DNA of 64,000 nucleotides from Oscillospiraceae bacterium (GCA_015067495.1 SVMI01000003.1:1-64000); one strand, 5' to 3'. Positions 51,570-60,523 are shown, counted from the stretch's first letter. Translations and numbers: made by a program. The notes: generated from the letters alone by a model not told the origin.

Positions 51570-53501
51570 TTAAAAATAGCCGTTCAGGTAGTCGATGATT
51601 TGACTGTAGGTGGCATTGAAATCAGCCGACCATTCGTCAAAATCAGCCCTCGTCCAGTTTTGGGTAATGAAGTCGAGCTGCATCCGCTTGATTTCTTCCT
51701 GCGCGTCTGCGTACAGCGAGTTGAGCTGCCCATCCATTTCAGGCAACGCAGGTGCACAACGGAAATAGCCGACCTGATCGCCGATCTTCTGCGCCTCAGC
51801 GACGGCTGCACCTTTGTTGAAGTGCGGCGACTCCGGACAAATGCGCACTGCCAAAGCAGCATCGAACATGCCGTACTTCAGGGAAACATAGTATCTGTCG
51901 TTCATGTAGTCGGTACCATCGTAATCGCAGATCCAATTCAGCAGACCGTCATCGCCTCGCGCCAGCATGGAAGGATCACCGACGGTATTGAGCCACGCGC
52001 CGCCGTCTTTGGAGGTGTCGTACATCCAGTCGAGGATCGCCATAGCGCACTCAGCCGCTCTGGGGTCTTCCGCACTGATTACCGTGCCGGAGGTGTTAGA
52101 GAAGGAAGGAGCCTGAAGGGTCATTCCATTTGTGCCAACGGGTGCGGAAGCGGGAATGATACTGCCGTCGCGATACGTATTCTCACTGAAATAACTGTTG
52201 AGGAACTCCGTCCAACCGATGTGACCGTGGTACAGATAGCTTTCGCCGTTTTCGATATCAGTTGTCATCGCGCCGGCACCTTGTTTCAGATTGGCGGGAT
52301 TCAGGAGTTTTTCGTTGTATGCAGTTTGATACATGCGAAGCATTTCGTAGCTTGCGTTGCTGGTTGCACCGAAGAACCAATCTCCTTTGCTCCAGTCATA
52401 AGCAGCGTAGGTGCTGTTGACGCCGAAAGAGGAAATGACACGATTCAATGTATTGTGAAGCGAGCCGACAGACAGCGGATAGGAGTTGGGGTCATAGGCT
52501 TTTAATTTGCGCAGCATATCAAGGAAGCCATCGGGATCGCCGTCCCATTGGACACCGGCTTCCTCGAAAGCAACATTGTTATAGAACCAATAGTATTCGA
52601 CATTTTGCCTGCAGTTGTAGCCCGGCAGGAGATAGTGCGAGCCGTCTGCGGCACCGGTCAGCATAAGACGGTCGTTATTGATCTTGTTGTCAACAAAGAG
52701 AGATTTGAAATTTGGCATCTTTGCGAGATTTTCGGGTGCCATCACGTCCACAAACTGACCGCTTTCACCACGGGCAACATACTCCTCGATGGAACCGTTA
52801 ATCATGAAGATCGTGGGGGTGTTGCCTTGGGCGATCATAGCATAAACCCGATCATAGTAAGCCGCCTCTAAAATGGGCTGGACGTTAATCGTGCAGCCAA
52901 ACGCTTTCTCAATCTCCTGATACAGCCAATACTCCTCTATGGTGCCCGTACCTGAAGGCGTTGCGATGGTGATGGTGACACCTGAATAATCTCCACGGGG
53001 CGGACGCACCAGGATAGAGCCTTCGGTCAGACCGCACCTGGTGCAGCTTTTCGGGCTTATGTAGCTGGCATCCACCCAGTTGTGTCCCTTGGCAGGCGCG
53101 CCAACAGCTTGGCAGGTGGTGCAGACTTGTGCTGCGGTGCAGGTTGCGTCGGTCCAGCTGTGTGCATGGGTGGTTTCTGTAGGTGTTGCAGCGGTGGTTT
53201 CGGTGGGGGCGACGGTGGGAGTTTCAGTTGGTGTTTCTGTTGGCGAAACAGCTGGAGTTTCTGTTGCATCGGTAACCGCTGTCGGTTCGGAGGTTTCGGT
53301 GGGATCGGTTGCTTCCGTTGCGTCAGAGACTTGTGTGGGGTCGGTTGCATCTGTTTGCTCTATTGTGGGATCTGTCGGTACAGTGGGGTCTGTGACAGTG
53401 GGTTCTGTCGACGGGATGGTTGGGTTTTCGTTGCTTGCCATGCAGGCGCATAGAGACAGACACAGCAGCAACGCAAGGATCAGAGATAATGTTTTTTTCA
53501 T
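51570..53501 (-). CDS. extracellular solute-binding lipoprotein 1 (family 1)
   Basis: 643 residues. The signal peptide has lipobox SLCAC. A long Thr/Pro/Glu linker (about 25-115) precedes two H..C..C motifs (HSWTDATCTAAQVCTTCQAVG and HNWVDASYISPKSCTRCG), then the same family 1 binding fold as gene 2. Shared stretches include the block APENLAKMPNF, GSHYLLP, DGDPDGFLDMLRKLKAY, MYDTSKDGGAWLNTVG and VGYFR. The linker suggests projection through the cell wall. No transporter genes adjoin. AAGGAGG precedes the ATG. Confidence 0.88.
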   Translation of the reverse strand: MKKTLSLILALLLCLSLCACMASNENPTIPSTEPTVTDPTVPTDPTIEQTDATDPTQVSDATEATDPTETSEPTAVTDATETPAVSPTETPTETPTVAPTETTAATPTETTHAHSWTDATCTAAQVCTTCQAVGAPAKGHNWVDASYISPKSCTRCGLTEGSILVRPPRGDYSGVTITIATPSGTGTIEEYWLYQEIEKAFGCTINVQPILEAAYYDRVYAMIAQGNTPTIFMINGSIEEYVARGESGQFVDVMAPENLAKMPNFKSLFVDNKINNDRLMLTGAADGSHYLLPGYNCRQNVEYYWFYNNVAFEEAGVQWDGDPDGFLDMLRKLKAYDPNSYPLSVGSLHNTLNRVISSFGVNSTYAAYDWSKGDWFFGATSNASYEMLRMYQTAYNEKLLNPANLKQGAGAMTTDIENGESYLYHGHIGWTEFLNSYFSENTYRDGSIIPASAPVGTNGMTLQAPSFSNTSGTVISAEDPRAAECAMAILDWMYDTSKDGGAWLNTVGDPSMLARGDDGLLNWICDYDGTDYMNDRYYVSLKYGMFDAALAVRICPESPHFNKGAAVAEAQKIGDQVGYFRCAPALPEMDGQLNSLYADAQEEIKRMQLDFITQNWTRADFDEWSADFNATYSQIIDYLNGYF

Positions 53502-53540
53502 GGAGTAACCCTCCTTTTCGCTCTATTCATTCAAGAGATG

Positions 53541-53564
53541 GTCGTTTTATGGAAAGCTTCTGAA
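53541..53564 (-). promoter_or_regulatory. conserved element upstream of solute-binding gene 1
   Basis: Minus strand TTTCAGAAG, 6 nt, ATAAAACGAC, matching the element at 51464-51487. Confidence 0.5.
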
Positions 53565-53648
53565 ATAAATATACAAAAATTTTATTCACGTGCAATGTGA
53601 TACAAATTAAAAAACGTACTTTTTTATGAAATCGGTTTCTCTTCCTTG

Positions 53649-55817
53649 CTAGCCGCAGATGCTACAGGTTTCATTTTCAGGGTCGAGAATTTCCGCTCCG
53701 GTGCAGTTGTAATGCCATGTTGCATCCCGGAGCGCAGGGACGCCTTCAAAGTTGAGCTTGCTGCGGTCTTCTTCGCTTCCGGCAAACATGACGTGCCACA
53801 GCGGGCAATCGAGAAATGCGCTGCTGTTAAAGGTCTCCGGGACACCGCACAGCCGCAGGACCTTCAAGGCGGTGCAACCCGTAAACGCCAGATAATGAAT
53901 GTCAGTCACGCTGGCAGGAATCTCGATCTCCGTCAATGCGGTGCAGCGAACGAATACATCGGAGGGAAGTGTCTCAAGGTTCTTGGAAAGGGTCACCTTC
54001 TTAAGAGAATCGCACTGTCCGAAGGTAGCGGAACCGATGGTGCGCACGCTATCCGGAATGACGACCTCTGTCAATGCGGAGCAATTTGCGAATGCGCCTG
54101 CGTCAATTTCGGTAACGGTATCCGGGAAAAAGATGTCCTTCAGTGCGCCGCAGTCACTAAATGCCTGCTTGCCAATGCGGGTCAGACCCTCCGCAAAACG
54201 GACTTGCGTCAGGTTGGCGCAGCCGGTAAATGCATTGTTGTCAAAAATCTCCACACTTCCGGGGATGGTGATCTGGGTTAAGCTGTCGCAGCTGCCGAAT
54301 GCGTAGTAGCCGATCTCCGTCAAGCCGTCGGGGAGACGGATGTCTGTCAGCTTGGTGCATTCATAGAATGCGAAGTCGCCGATGGCGTTTACAGTTTCCG
54401 GAATGTTGATCGTTGTCAAAGATGCACATTTGGAAAAAGCTTGCATGTCAATTCTTTGGAGACTCATCGGAAGCGTGACGCTGGTCAAAGAGGTGCAATC
54501 TTCAAATGCAGCGTAGTTGATTGTCTTTATGCCTTCGGGAAGGATGAGGGTTTTTAAGCTGCTGCAGTTCTTAAATGCGAAGTTGCCGATTCCATACAGC
54601 GTGTCAGAGAAGGAAACTTGTGTCAGGGCGGTGCAGGATTGGAACGCGTACTCCCCGATTGCGATTACGCTGTCTGGGATTGTGATGGACGCCAGTGCAC
54701 TGCAATCAGCGAATGTGTTGTCGCTGATAATGGTCAGATTGTTCGAAAGCGTGACACTTGTGAGCGCTTTGCAGGAGGAAAATGCACCCGTATCTATACT
54801 TGTTATACTGTCGGGGATGGTGATCTGCGTCAATGCGTCACAGCCGGTAAATGCGTTGGCACTGATCAACGTTACGCTATCTGGAATCGTGATGTTTGTC
54901 AGCGCGCTGCATGAATAGAATGCCTTCTTGCTGATTGTGCCCAGATGCTGGGATAACGTGACCGATTTCAGTTTTTGGCAGCTACTGAACGCCTGCTCGC
55001 CGATCCTTATCACGCTGTTGGGCAGTGTGATTGATTCCAGCTTTTCGCAGTTTTTGAATGCCTGGATTCCGATTTGGGTGACGCTGTCTGCGATTGTGAC
55101 GTTTATCAGGTTTGCGCAGTCGGCAAATGCACCGTCTCCGATGCTTTTTACACCGTCTTCAATGATGACGGTCTCGATCTTTTGGAGGACACTGTACCAT
55201 GGCGGTCTGAGACGGATGGTTGAGTCGCCCCACGACAGATCTTCGTCAATCTTGTATTGGGGCATCTTGCCATTACCGGAGATGGTCAACGTGCCGTTAT
55301 CAAAAGTCCATGTCAGCTCTTCATTCGGCAGCGTGGTAGGCTCGGTGGGATCTGTATCTTCGGTGGGGGCGATGGTGGGATTTTCGGTTGGTGTTTCCGT
55401 TGGTGTTTCCGTGGGTGTTTCCGTGGGTGTTTCCGTGGGCGCAACAGTAGGTGCTTCGGTTGGAGTTTCTGTCGCATCGGTAACCTCTGTCGGTTCGGAG
55501 GCTTCGGTAGGCTTGGTGTGTTCGGTAGGGTCGGTAGATACGGTGACGGTTGGGTCTGTGGGGTGCGGATTGATGTTTACATTCGTGAAAAGCAAGCCAA
55601 GATTGACACCGAAGACCAGCATTACCAGCGCCACAACCGCTACTGCCCGCAGAGTATGATAACGGAAGGGGTGCTTTGCCCTGCGGATCAGCTTTTTCAT
55701 GTTTTCTTCAAACTGTTTGGAAAATGTGTGTTTTTCGCCGTTGTTTTCCGGCAGAAGCGATAAAAGCGTGCGTTCCGCTTCCGCGGCGGCTTCACGAAGC
55801 ATCAGATCGGTTACCAT
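53649..55817 (-). CDS. membrane regulator of ECF sigma factor 1 with an extracellular leucine-rich-repeat domain
   Basis: 722 residues. The cytoplasmic N terminus (MVTDLMLREAAAEAERTLLSLLPE..) matches the regulator at 48290. One membrane segment follows (about 58-80), then a Thr/Pro/Glu linker with TETPTE repeats (about 95-160), a short beta domain (LTWTFDNGTLTISGNGKMP), and about 20 BspA-type LRR_5 repeats (about 210-690), each close to 23 residues. It ends with CSICG. The ATG 55817 overlaps the sigma stop by 7 nt. An anti-sigma with an LRR sensor would link an extracellular ligand to sigma release; this is inference. The ATG at 55838 has no ribosome site. Confidence 0.8.
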   Translation of the reverse strand: MVTDLMLREAAAEAERTLLSLLPENNGEKHTFSKQFEENMKKLIRRAKHPFRYHTLRAVAVVALVMLVFGVNLGLLFTNVNINPHPTDPTVTVSTDPTEHTKPTEASEPTEVTDATETPTEAPTVAPTETPTETPTETPTETPTENPTIAPTEDTDPTEPTTLPNEELTWTFDNGTLTISGNGKMPQYKIDEDLSWGDSTIRLRPPWYSVLQKIETVIIEDGVKSIGDGAFADCANLINVTIADSVTQIGIQAFKNCEKLESITLPNSVIRIGEQAFSSCQKLKSVTLSQHLGTISKKAFYSCSALTNITIPDSVTLISANAFTGCDALTQITIPDSITSIDTGAFSSCKALTSVTLSNNLTIISDNTFADCSALASITIPDSVIAIGEYAFQSCTALTQVSFSDTLYGIGNFAFKNCSSLKTLILPEGIKTINYAAFEDCTSLTSVTLPMSLQRIDMQAFSKCASLTTINIPETVNAIGDFAFYECTKLTDIRLPDGLTEIGYYAFGSCDSLTQITIPGSVEIFDNNAFTGCANLTQVRFAEGLTRIGKQAFSDCGALKDIFFPDTVTEIDAGAFANCSALTEVVIPDSVRTIGSATFGQCDSLKKVTLSKNLETLPSDVFVRCTALTEIEIPASVTDIHYLAFTGCTALKVLRLCGVPETFNSSAFLDCPLWHVMFAGSEEDRSKLNFEGVPALRDATWHYNCTGAEILDPENETCSICG

Positions 55818-56332
55818 TCGATTCCCTCCTCCTGACAAAGTGTACGAAGATTTGCCTTAGCCCGTTGGTCGATCTGCAGCGCGTTGCGGTAGGAGATATC
55901 CAGCATGGCGGCGATTTCCCGCAGGTCATAGCCGTGGTGATATTTGAGGATGATCAGATCTCTCTGCCGCGGCGGCAGCTTCAGAATACAGCGAGTCAGC
56001 GCATTGTCGCCGTCGTAGGGAACTTCGACACCTGCCGTGGCATCGGAGTATTCCACAGACGGGTACGCCTGCTTTCTGCGGTAGCTGTCAATGGCACTGT
56101 TTTTGACGACGGTCATGACATAACCCTTCGTTTTGGGGGAATCCGCTTCACCGACCTTTTCTATATGCTCCGCGATTTTCACAAACGCATGATGCACCGC
56201 GTCCTCGGCATCCTCCACATTGCGCAGAATCCCGAAGGCAGTATGATACATCAAATCCCGATAGGCAAGATAGATCGTTTCAAATTTGGAACGATCCTCC
56301 TCTGTTTCGATCAGCTGTAAATAGATCAGCAT
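55811..56332 (-). CDS. ECF-type RNA polymerase sigma factor 1
   Basis: 173 residues, same length as its paralog at 49075. Region 2 is FETIYLAYRDLMYHTAFGILRNVEDAEDAVHHAFVKIAEHI; region 4 is LKLPPRQRDLIILKYHHGYDLREIAAMLDISYRNALQIDQRAKANL. GGAGG lies 8 nt before ATG 56332; the frame is open up to 56491 but without ribosome site or family similarity. Co-transcribed with the LRR regulator. Confidence 0.9.
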   Translation of the reverse strand: MLIYLQLIETEEDRSKFETIYLAYRDLMYHTAFGILRNVEDAEDAVHHAFVKIAEHIEKVGEADSPKTKGYVMTVVKNSAIDSYRRKQAYPSVEYSDATAGVEVPYDGDNALTRCILKLPPRQRDLIILKYHHGYDLREIAAMLDISYRNALQIDQRAKANLRTLCQEEGIEW

Positions 56333-56370
56333 AGCCTCATCCTCCATGACGTGTTGTCGTCTCTGCACAA

Positions 56371-56394
56371 TATAACGAATGAAAGGGTCGATTT
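56371..56394 (-). promoter_or_regulatory. candidate ECF promoter upstream of sigma factor 1
   Basis: Minus strand AAATC, 12 nt, CGTTATA, about 40 nt before the start. It is shared with sigma factor 2. Confidence 0.5.
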
Positions 56395-56440
56395 TAGACA
56401 CCCGATTTTCAAATTTTACAGAAATTTGCCCAAATAGACA

Positions 56441-56466
56441 AAAAACCGGGGAAATCCCGGTTTTCT
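56441..56466 (-). terminator. terminator of the M42 peptidase gene
   Basis: AAAACCGGG-ATTT-CCCGGTTTTTT on the minus strand, 15 nt beyond the stop. Confidence 0.88.
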
Positions 56467-56480
56467 GCATTAGATCTGCT

Positions 56481-57521
56481 TCAAATGCCAACGTAGGCGC
56501 ACAGCAGCTTCAGGGTGTTCATCACGCCTTCCATGTGGCTGCGCTCGTAGCCGTGGCTTGCGTAAACGCCCGCGCCGATGAGACCGTGGCGGATGTCCAC
56601 GCCGCTGCGCAGGGTGGCTTCCACATCGGAGCCGTAATAGGGGTAGATGTCAACGGCATAGTCAGCGCCGGAAGCCTTGGCTGCCGCGATCAGCTTGCCT
56701 ACGACCTCGTAGGAGTAAGGGCCGCCGGAGTCCTTGGCGCAGATGCTGACCTGCTTTTCGGTGCATTGCAGACCATCGCCCACGCAGCCCATATCCACAG
56801 AAATGGCTTCTGTAACGCCTGCAGGCACAGAGGCGGAGCCGCCGTGACCCACTTCTTCATAGACGGTAACATGGACGTAAATTTTGCGTGCAGGAGTGCT
56901 GCCGCTTTCGCTCAGATACTTGGCGAAGCCCAGCAGGATGCCCACGCTCAGCTTGTCGTCGAGAAAACGGCTCTTGAGATAGCCGCTGGGGGTACGGCGG
57001 GTGCGCGGCTCAAAGCAGACGATGTCGCCCACCTCGATGCCCAAGGCGCGGGTATCGGCGGCGGACTTCACATCCTCGTCGAGAACCACCTCGACAGAGT
57101 CAAAGGAGCGCTTCGCGCCGGAATAATCTCCGTTGACATGAACGGATGCGTTGCAAAGCTGCAGCGTGCCGTCGATCACCTTGCTGGAGCGGGTGTAGAC
57201 CCATACATTTTCTGCTTCTGCGTTGTTGGCGTTCATGCCGCCTAAGGGGGTCAGGCGCAGACGACCGCTGCCCTTGACTTCGGCGACCATGGCACCGAGG
57301 GTATCGGTGTGGGCTTCCAGAAGCAGGGCGTCCTCTGCATTTTCGCCGCCCAGATCGATGAGGACACCGCCCTTTGCGGTGATGGCGGCGGAAAAACCGA
57401 GAGCTTCAAAGCGCTCCTTGACCCACTGGGCAGCCCGGGCGGTGTAGCCGGAGGGGGAGTCGATGGAAAGCAGGGTTTCGGTCATTTCCCATGCGTATTC
57501 TACGTAATTCTGTCCGATCAT
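56481..57521 (-). CDS. M42 family metallopeptidase (glutamyl/lysyl aminopeptidase type)
   Basis: 346 residues. Metal and catalytic motifs are EAHTDTLG (about 70), SRFLDDKLSVG (about 186), YEEVGHGG (catalytic Glu, about 220), SVDMGCVG (about 242) and YASHGYERSHM (about 322). M42 enzymes form dodecameric cytoplasmic shells that trim short peptides. This would suit an organism importing peptides through Opp. AGGAGG precedes the ATG. It lies 12 nt after the YdcF-like gene in one operon. Confidence 0.93.
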   Translation of the reverse strand: MIGQNYVEYAWEMTETLLSIDSPSGYTARAAQWVKERFEALGFSAAITAKGGVLIDLGGENAEDALLLEAHTDTLGAMVAEVKGSGRLRLTPLGGMNANNAEAENVWVYTRSSKVIDGTLQLCNASVHVNGDYSGAKRSFDSVEVVLDEDVKSAADTRALGIEVGDIVCFEPRTRRTPSGYLKSRFLDDKLSVGILLGFAKYLSESGSTPARKIYVHVTVYEEVGHGGSASVPAGVTEAISVDMGCVGDGLQCTEKQVSICAKDSGGPYSYEVVGKLIAAAKASGADYAVDIYPYYGSDVEATLRSGVDIRHGLIGAGVYASHGYERSHMEGVMNTLKLLCAYVGI

Positions 57522-57533
57522 AATGTTGTCCTC

Positions 57534-58298
57534 CTAGTATCCTAATAAAATGTAATGCCAGATGCCGGCAACTTCGCGCATAAAATAGTTGAGCTTGATG
57601 GAAAACCAGCCGGTTTGCGCCGGAATGCCGATGGCGGTCACGCCGCAGTCTTTGGCAAAGATACCGGCGCGGAAAAGGTGATATTCGCTGGAGATCAAAC
57701 CAATGCTGTCGGGGCGGCTGCCGGTCTTTTCTTCGATCAGAGCCATGGTAAAGCGCAGATTTTCTTGAGTGGAGGTGGATTTCTCCTCCAGCCAAAGTCT
57801 GCTTGGATCAATTCCCCGGGCGGTCAATTCGTTGAACATGCATTGCGCCTCGGAGATGCCCTCGTCTGCACCTTGTCCGCCGGATAAAATGGCGATGGTA
57901 TCGGGATGGGCGTTTAAGTATGCCTCTGCCGCCCGGATGCGGTCAGCAAGGGAAAGGGAAGGGGAAGTGCCGTTGACCTTTGCGCCCAGCACCACAATGT
58001 AGGGACAATCCGCCTCCGGCTGACCGAAGCTGGCGTGAATGATGATCCCCTCTGTGATGGCGAACAGCAAAAAGCCGATGCAGAGGATGACAGTGAGGGT
58101 CACCGTCAGCACCTTGCAGGTTTTGGAAAAGCGTTTTTTCAGAGAATCGAAAAGGAAATAGCAGCTGACGACGCCGGCAAGAAACAGGCACACAAGCCCC
58201 AGAAAGCTGTGACCGTGGATGCCGGTGTAAAAGAACAGGCTCAGCAGCAAAAATGCTGAGGGAATCAGCCATTTCAGAAGAAAAGCGTAGCGTTTCAT
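57534..58298 (-). CDS. YdcF/DUF218 family membrane protein
   Basis: 254 residues. Three N-terminal membrane segments (about 7-27, 31-50 and 64-88) are followed by the outward DUF218 domain: YIVVLGAKVNGTSPSLSLADRIRAAEAYL, ILSGGQGADEGISEAQCM and STSTQENLRF. DUF218 proteins (SanA, ElyC, YdcF) affect cell-envelope integrity; the reaction is not settled. ACGGAGG precedes ATG 58298. First gene of a two-gene operon with the M42 peptidase. Confidence 0.88.
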   Translation of the reverse strand: MKRYAFLLKWLIPSAFLLLSLFFYTGIHGHSFLGLVCLFLAGVVSCYFLFDSLKKRFSKTCKVLTVTLTVILCIGFLLFAITEGIIIHASFGQPEADCPYIVVLGAKVNGTSPSLSLADRIRAAEAYLNAHPDTIAILSGGQGADEGISEAQCMFNELTARGIDPSRLWLEEKSTSTQENLRFTMALIEEKTGSRPDSIGLISSEYHLFRAGIFAKDCGVTAIGIPAQTGWFSIKLNYFMREVAGIWHYILLGY

Positions 58299-58326
58299 GG
58301 AACCTCCGTCAGAAAAGCTTTTCTTC

Positions 58327-58355
58327 AGTATACCATAGGAATAAAAAGAAAACAA
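58327..58355 (-). promoter_or_regulatory. promoter of the ydcF-like/M42 operon
   Basis: Minus strand TTGTTT, 17 nt, TATACT. The -35 lies inside the thrS terminator. Confidence 0.65.
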
Positions 58356-58377
58356 GCCGCCCGGGTGGACGGCTTGT
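58343..58377 (-). terminator. terminator of thrS
   Basis: ACAAGCCG..CGGCTTGT with a T-rich tract on the minus strand, 15 nt past the thrS stop. Confidence 0.85.
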
Positions 58378-58391
58378 AACATTATTAAAAA

Positions 58392-60188
58392 TTAAACTTC
58401 CTTGCTCTTGGTGGCGATCTCCATCAGGCACTTGGCGATGAATTCGTCGGGCGTCATAGCACCAAGATCGTCGCCCTTGCGGGTACGGACGGAAACAGTG
58501 CCGTTTTCCATGTCACGGTCGCCGATGACCAGCATGTAGGGGATCTTCTGCAGCTGTGCCTCGCGGATCTTGTAGCCCAGCTTTTCGCTGCGGCAGTCGG
58601 TTTCTGCATGGATGTTGAGGGCGTTCAGCTTCGCTGCCAGCTCCTTGGCGTACTCGTGGGCGCGGTCGGTGATGGGCAGAACCTTGACCTGCGTGGGCAT
58701 CATCCACAGGGGCAGTGCACCTGCATAGCGTTCGATCAGGTAAGCCAGCGTACGCTCGTAGCAGCCGAGGCTGGTGCGGTGGATGATATAGGGGGTCTTC
58801 TTCTGACCGTCGGCATCGGTGTACTCCATGCCGAACTTCTGTGCCAGCAGCATATCGATCTGAATGGTGACGATGGTGTCTTCCTTGCCGAAGACGTTCT
58901 TGTACTGGATGTCCAGCTTCGGGCCATAGAAGGCAGCCTCGTCGATGCCGATCTCGTATTCAACGCCCAGATTGTCAAGGATCTCACCCATGACGCGCTG
59001 TGCTTCTTCCCACTGCTCGGCAGTGCCTTCGTACTTGATGCCGGCACGTGCGGGATCCCACTGGGAGAAACGGAAGGTGCAGTTTTCCAGCATGCCGACG
59101 GTGTCAAGGCAATACTTTGCCAGTTCCAGACAGCCGCGGAACTCTTCCTCCAGCTGCTCGGGACGCAGGACAAGGTGACCCTCGGAAATGGTGAACTGAC
59201 GGACACGGATCAGACCGTGCATCTCGCCGCTGTCCTCGTTGCGGAACAGGGTAGAGGTCTCACCCAAGCGCATGGGCAGATCGCGGTAGGAACGGGCGCG
59301 GTTCAGGTAGACCTGATACTGGAAGGGGCAGGTCATGGGACGCAGAGCAAAGCACTCCTTGGTCTCGTCGGTGGGGTCGCCCAGAACGAACATGCCGTCC
59401 AGATAGTGATCCCAGTGGCCGGAGATCTTGTAAAGGTCGCTCTTTGCCATCAGGGGGGTCTTGGTCAGCAGATAGCCGCGCTTCTGCTCTTCGTCTTCAA
59501 CCCAACGCTGCAGAGTTTGAATGACGCGGGCGCCCTTGGGGAGCAAAATGGGCAGACCCTGACCGATCTCTTCCACGGTGGTGAAGAACTCCAGCTCACG
59601 ACCCAGCTTGTTGTGGTCGCGCTTGAGGGCTTCTGCCTGTGCCTCCAGATAAGCATCCAGCTCGTCCTTGGAGGGGAAGCCGATGCCGTAGATGCGCTGC
59701 AGCATCTTGCGGTTGCTGTCGCCCCGCCAGTATGCGCCGCAGGACTTGGTCAGCTTGAAGCCGTTGTGACGGACGCGCCCGGTGTGGTCAAGGTGCGGGC
59801 CGGCGCACAGATCCGTGAATTCGCCCTGGGTGTAGAAGGAGATGACGGCATCCTCGGGCAGATCCTCGATCAGCTCTACCTTATAAGGCTCGTTCTTTTC
59901 CTGCATGTAGGCGATGGCTTCGGCGCGGGGCTTTTCGCTGCGCTCCAGACGGATGCGCTCCTTGCAGATCTTCTTCATTTCCCCTTCGATCTTCTCCAGA
60001 TGCTCGGGGGTGAAGGAGAAGGGAGCGTCAAAGTCGTAGTACCAGCCCTCGTCGATGGCAGGGCCGATGGCAAGCTGCACTTCGGGCCACAGACGCTTGA
60101 CAGCCTGCGCCATGATGTGGGAGCAGGTGTGCCAGAAGGTTTTGCGGTACTCGGGGTTTTCAAAGGTATACAGATTTTCTTCAGACAT
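58392..60188 (-). CDS. thrS: threonyl-tRNA synthetase lacking the TGS domain
   Basis: 598 residues against about 640 for common ThrS. It begins directly before the editing domain (HTCSHIMAQAVKRLWP with the HxxxH zinc motif) and lacks the N-terminal TGS domain. Class II motifs follow: motif 2 FRNEDSGEMHGLIRVRQFTISEGH and motif 3 IHRTSLGCYERTLAYLIERYAG. A C-terminal anticodon-binding domain (PTQVKVLPITDRAHEYAKEL) completes it. It charges tRNA-Thr, and editing activity should be intact. GGAGG lies before ATG 60188. It is controlled by the T-box leader upstream. Confidence 0.96.
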   Translation of the reverse strand: MSEENLYTFENPEYRKTFWHTCSHIMAQAVKRLWPEVQLAIGPAIDEGWYYDFDAPFSFTPEHLEKIEGEMKKICKERIRLERSEKPRAEAIAYMQEKNEPYKVELIEDLPEDAVISFYTQGEFTDLCAGPHLDHTGRVRHNGFKLTKSCGAYWRGDSNRKMLQRIYGIGFPSKDELDAYLEAQAEALKRDHNKLGRELEFFTTVEEIGQGLPILLPKGARVIQTLQRWVEDEEQKRGYLLTKTPLMAKSDLYKISGHWDHYLDGMFVLGDPTDETKECFALRPMTCPFQYQVYLNRARSYRDLPMRLGETSTLFRNEDSGEMHGLIRVRQFTISEGHLVLRPEQLEEEFRGCLELAKYCLDTVGMLENCTFRFSQWDPARAGIKYEGTAEQWEEAQRVMGEILDNLGVEYEIGIDEAAFYGPKLDIQYKNVFGKEDTIVTIQIDMLLAQKFGMEYTDADGQKKTPYIIHRTSLGCYERTLAYLIERYAGALPLWMMPTQVKVLPITDRAHEYAKELAAKLNALNIHAETDCRSEKLGYKIREAQLQKIPYMLVIGDRDMENGTVSVRTRKGDDLGAMTPDEFIAKCLMEIATKSKEV

Positions 60189-60252
60189 GATATTTTCCTC
60201 CTTGGTTGAATGTAGGGCGGGTGCTTGCCCCCGCCGAGGGGAGGGTATAAAA

Positions 60253-60480
60253 ATAATCCCACCCCTGAAAGCTCAGGGGTGGGATACAAACGTACTCCAC
60301 GGTTCCACCCTGGTTGCGGACGTATCCGCCACTCATTGGCGCTTTAACGGGCGCACCCGACCGATTATTTCCAATCGGTGGCTCGGAAGTGGTGACATGC
60401 GGGAAAAGCACGCAGGATCCTCACAGCAAACGGATCCCTCTCTGAGCGGTTTTCAGGCAGTTATGTCTTCGTCATAGCCT
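60253..60480 (-). promoter_or_regulatory. T-box leader of thrS (threonine)
   Basis: On the minus strand the T-box core AGGGTGGAACCGTGG is followed by the terminator ATCCCACCCCTGA-GCTT-TCAGGGGTGGGAT and TTTTTAT (60253-60287). Upstream stems include GGATCC pairs and a likely specifier ACC at 60391-60393 (threonine). Uncharged tRNA-Thr should favour the antiterminator and thrS expression. Confidence 0.9.
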
Positions 60481-60494
60481 TTGCATACACCAAA

Positions 60495-60523
60495 AATTTA
60501 ACACAGGAAGTGACTTTTGTCAA
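60495..60523 (-). promoter_or_regulatory. sigma-A promoter of the thrS leader
   Basis: Minus strand TTGACA, 17 nt, TAAATT. From here to 60760 I see no gene, only AT-rich DNA between two divergent promoters. Confidence 0.8.
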
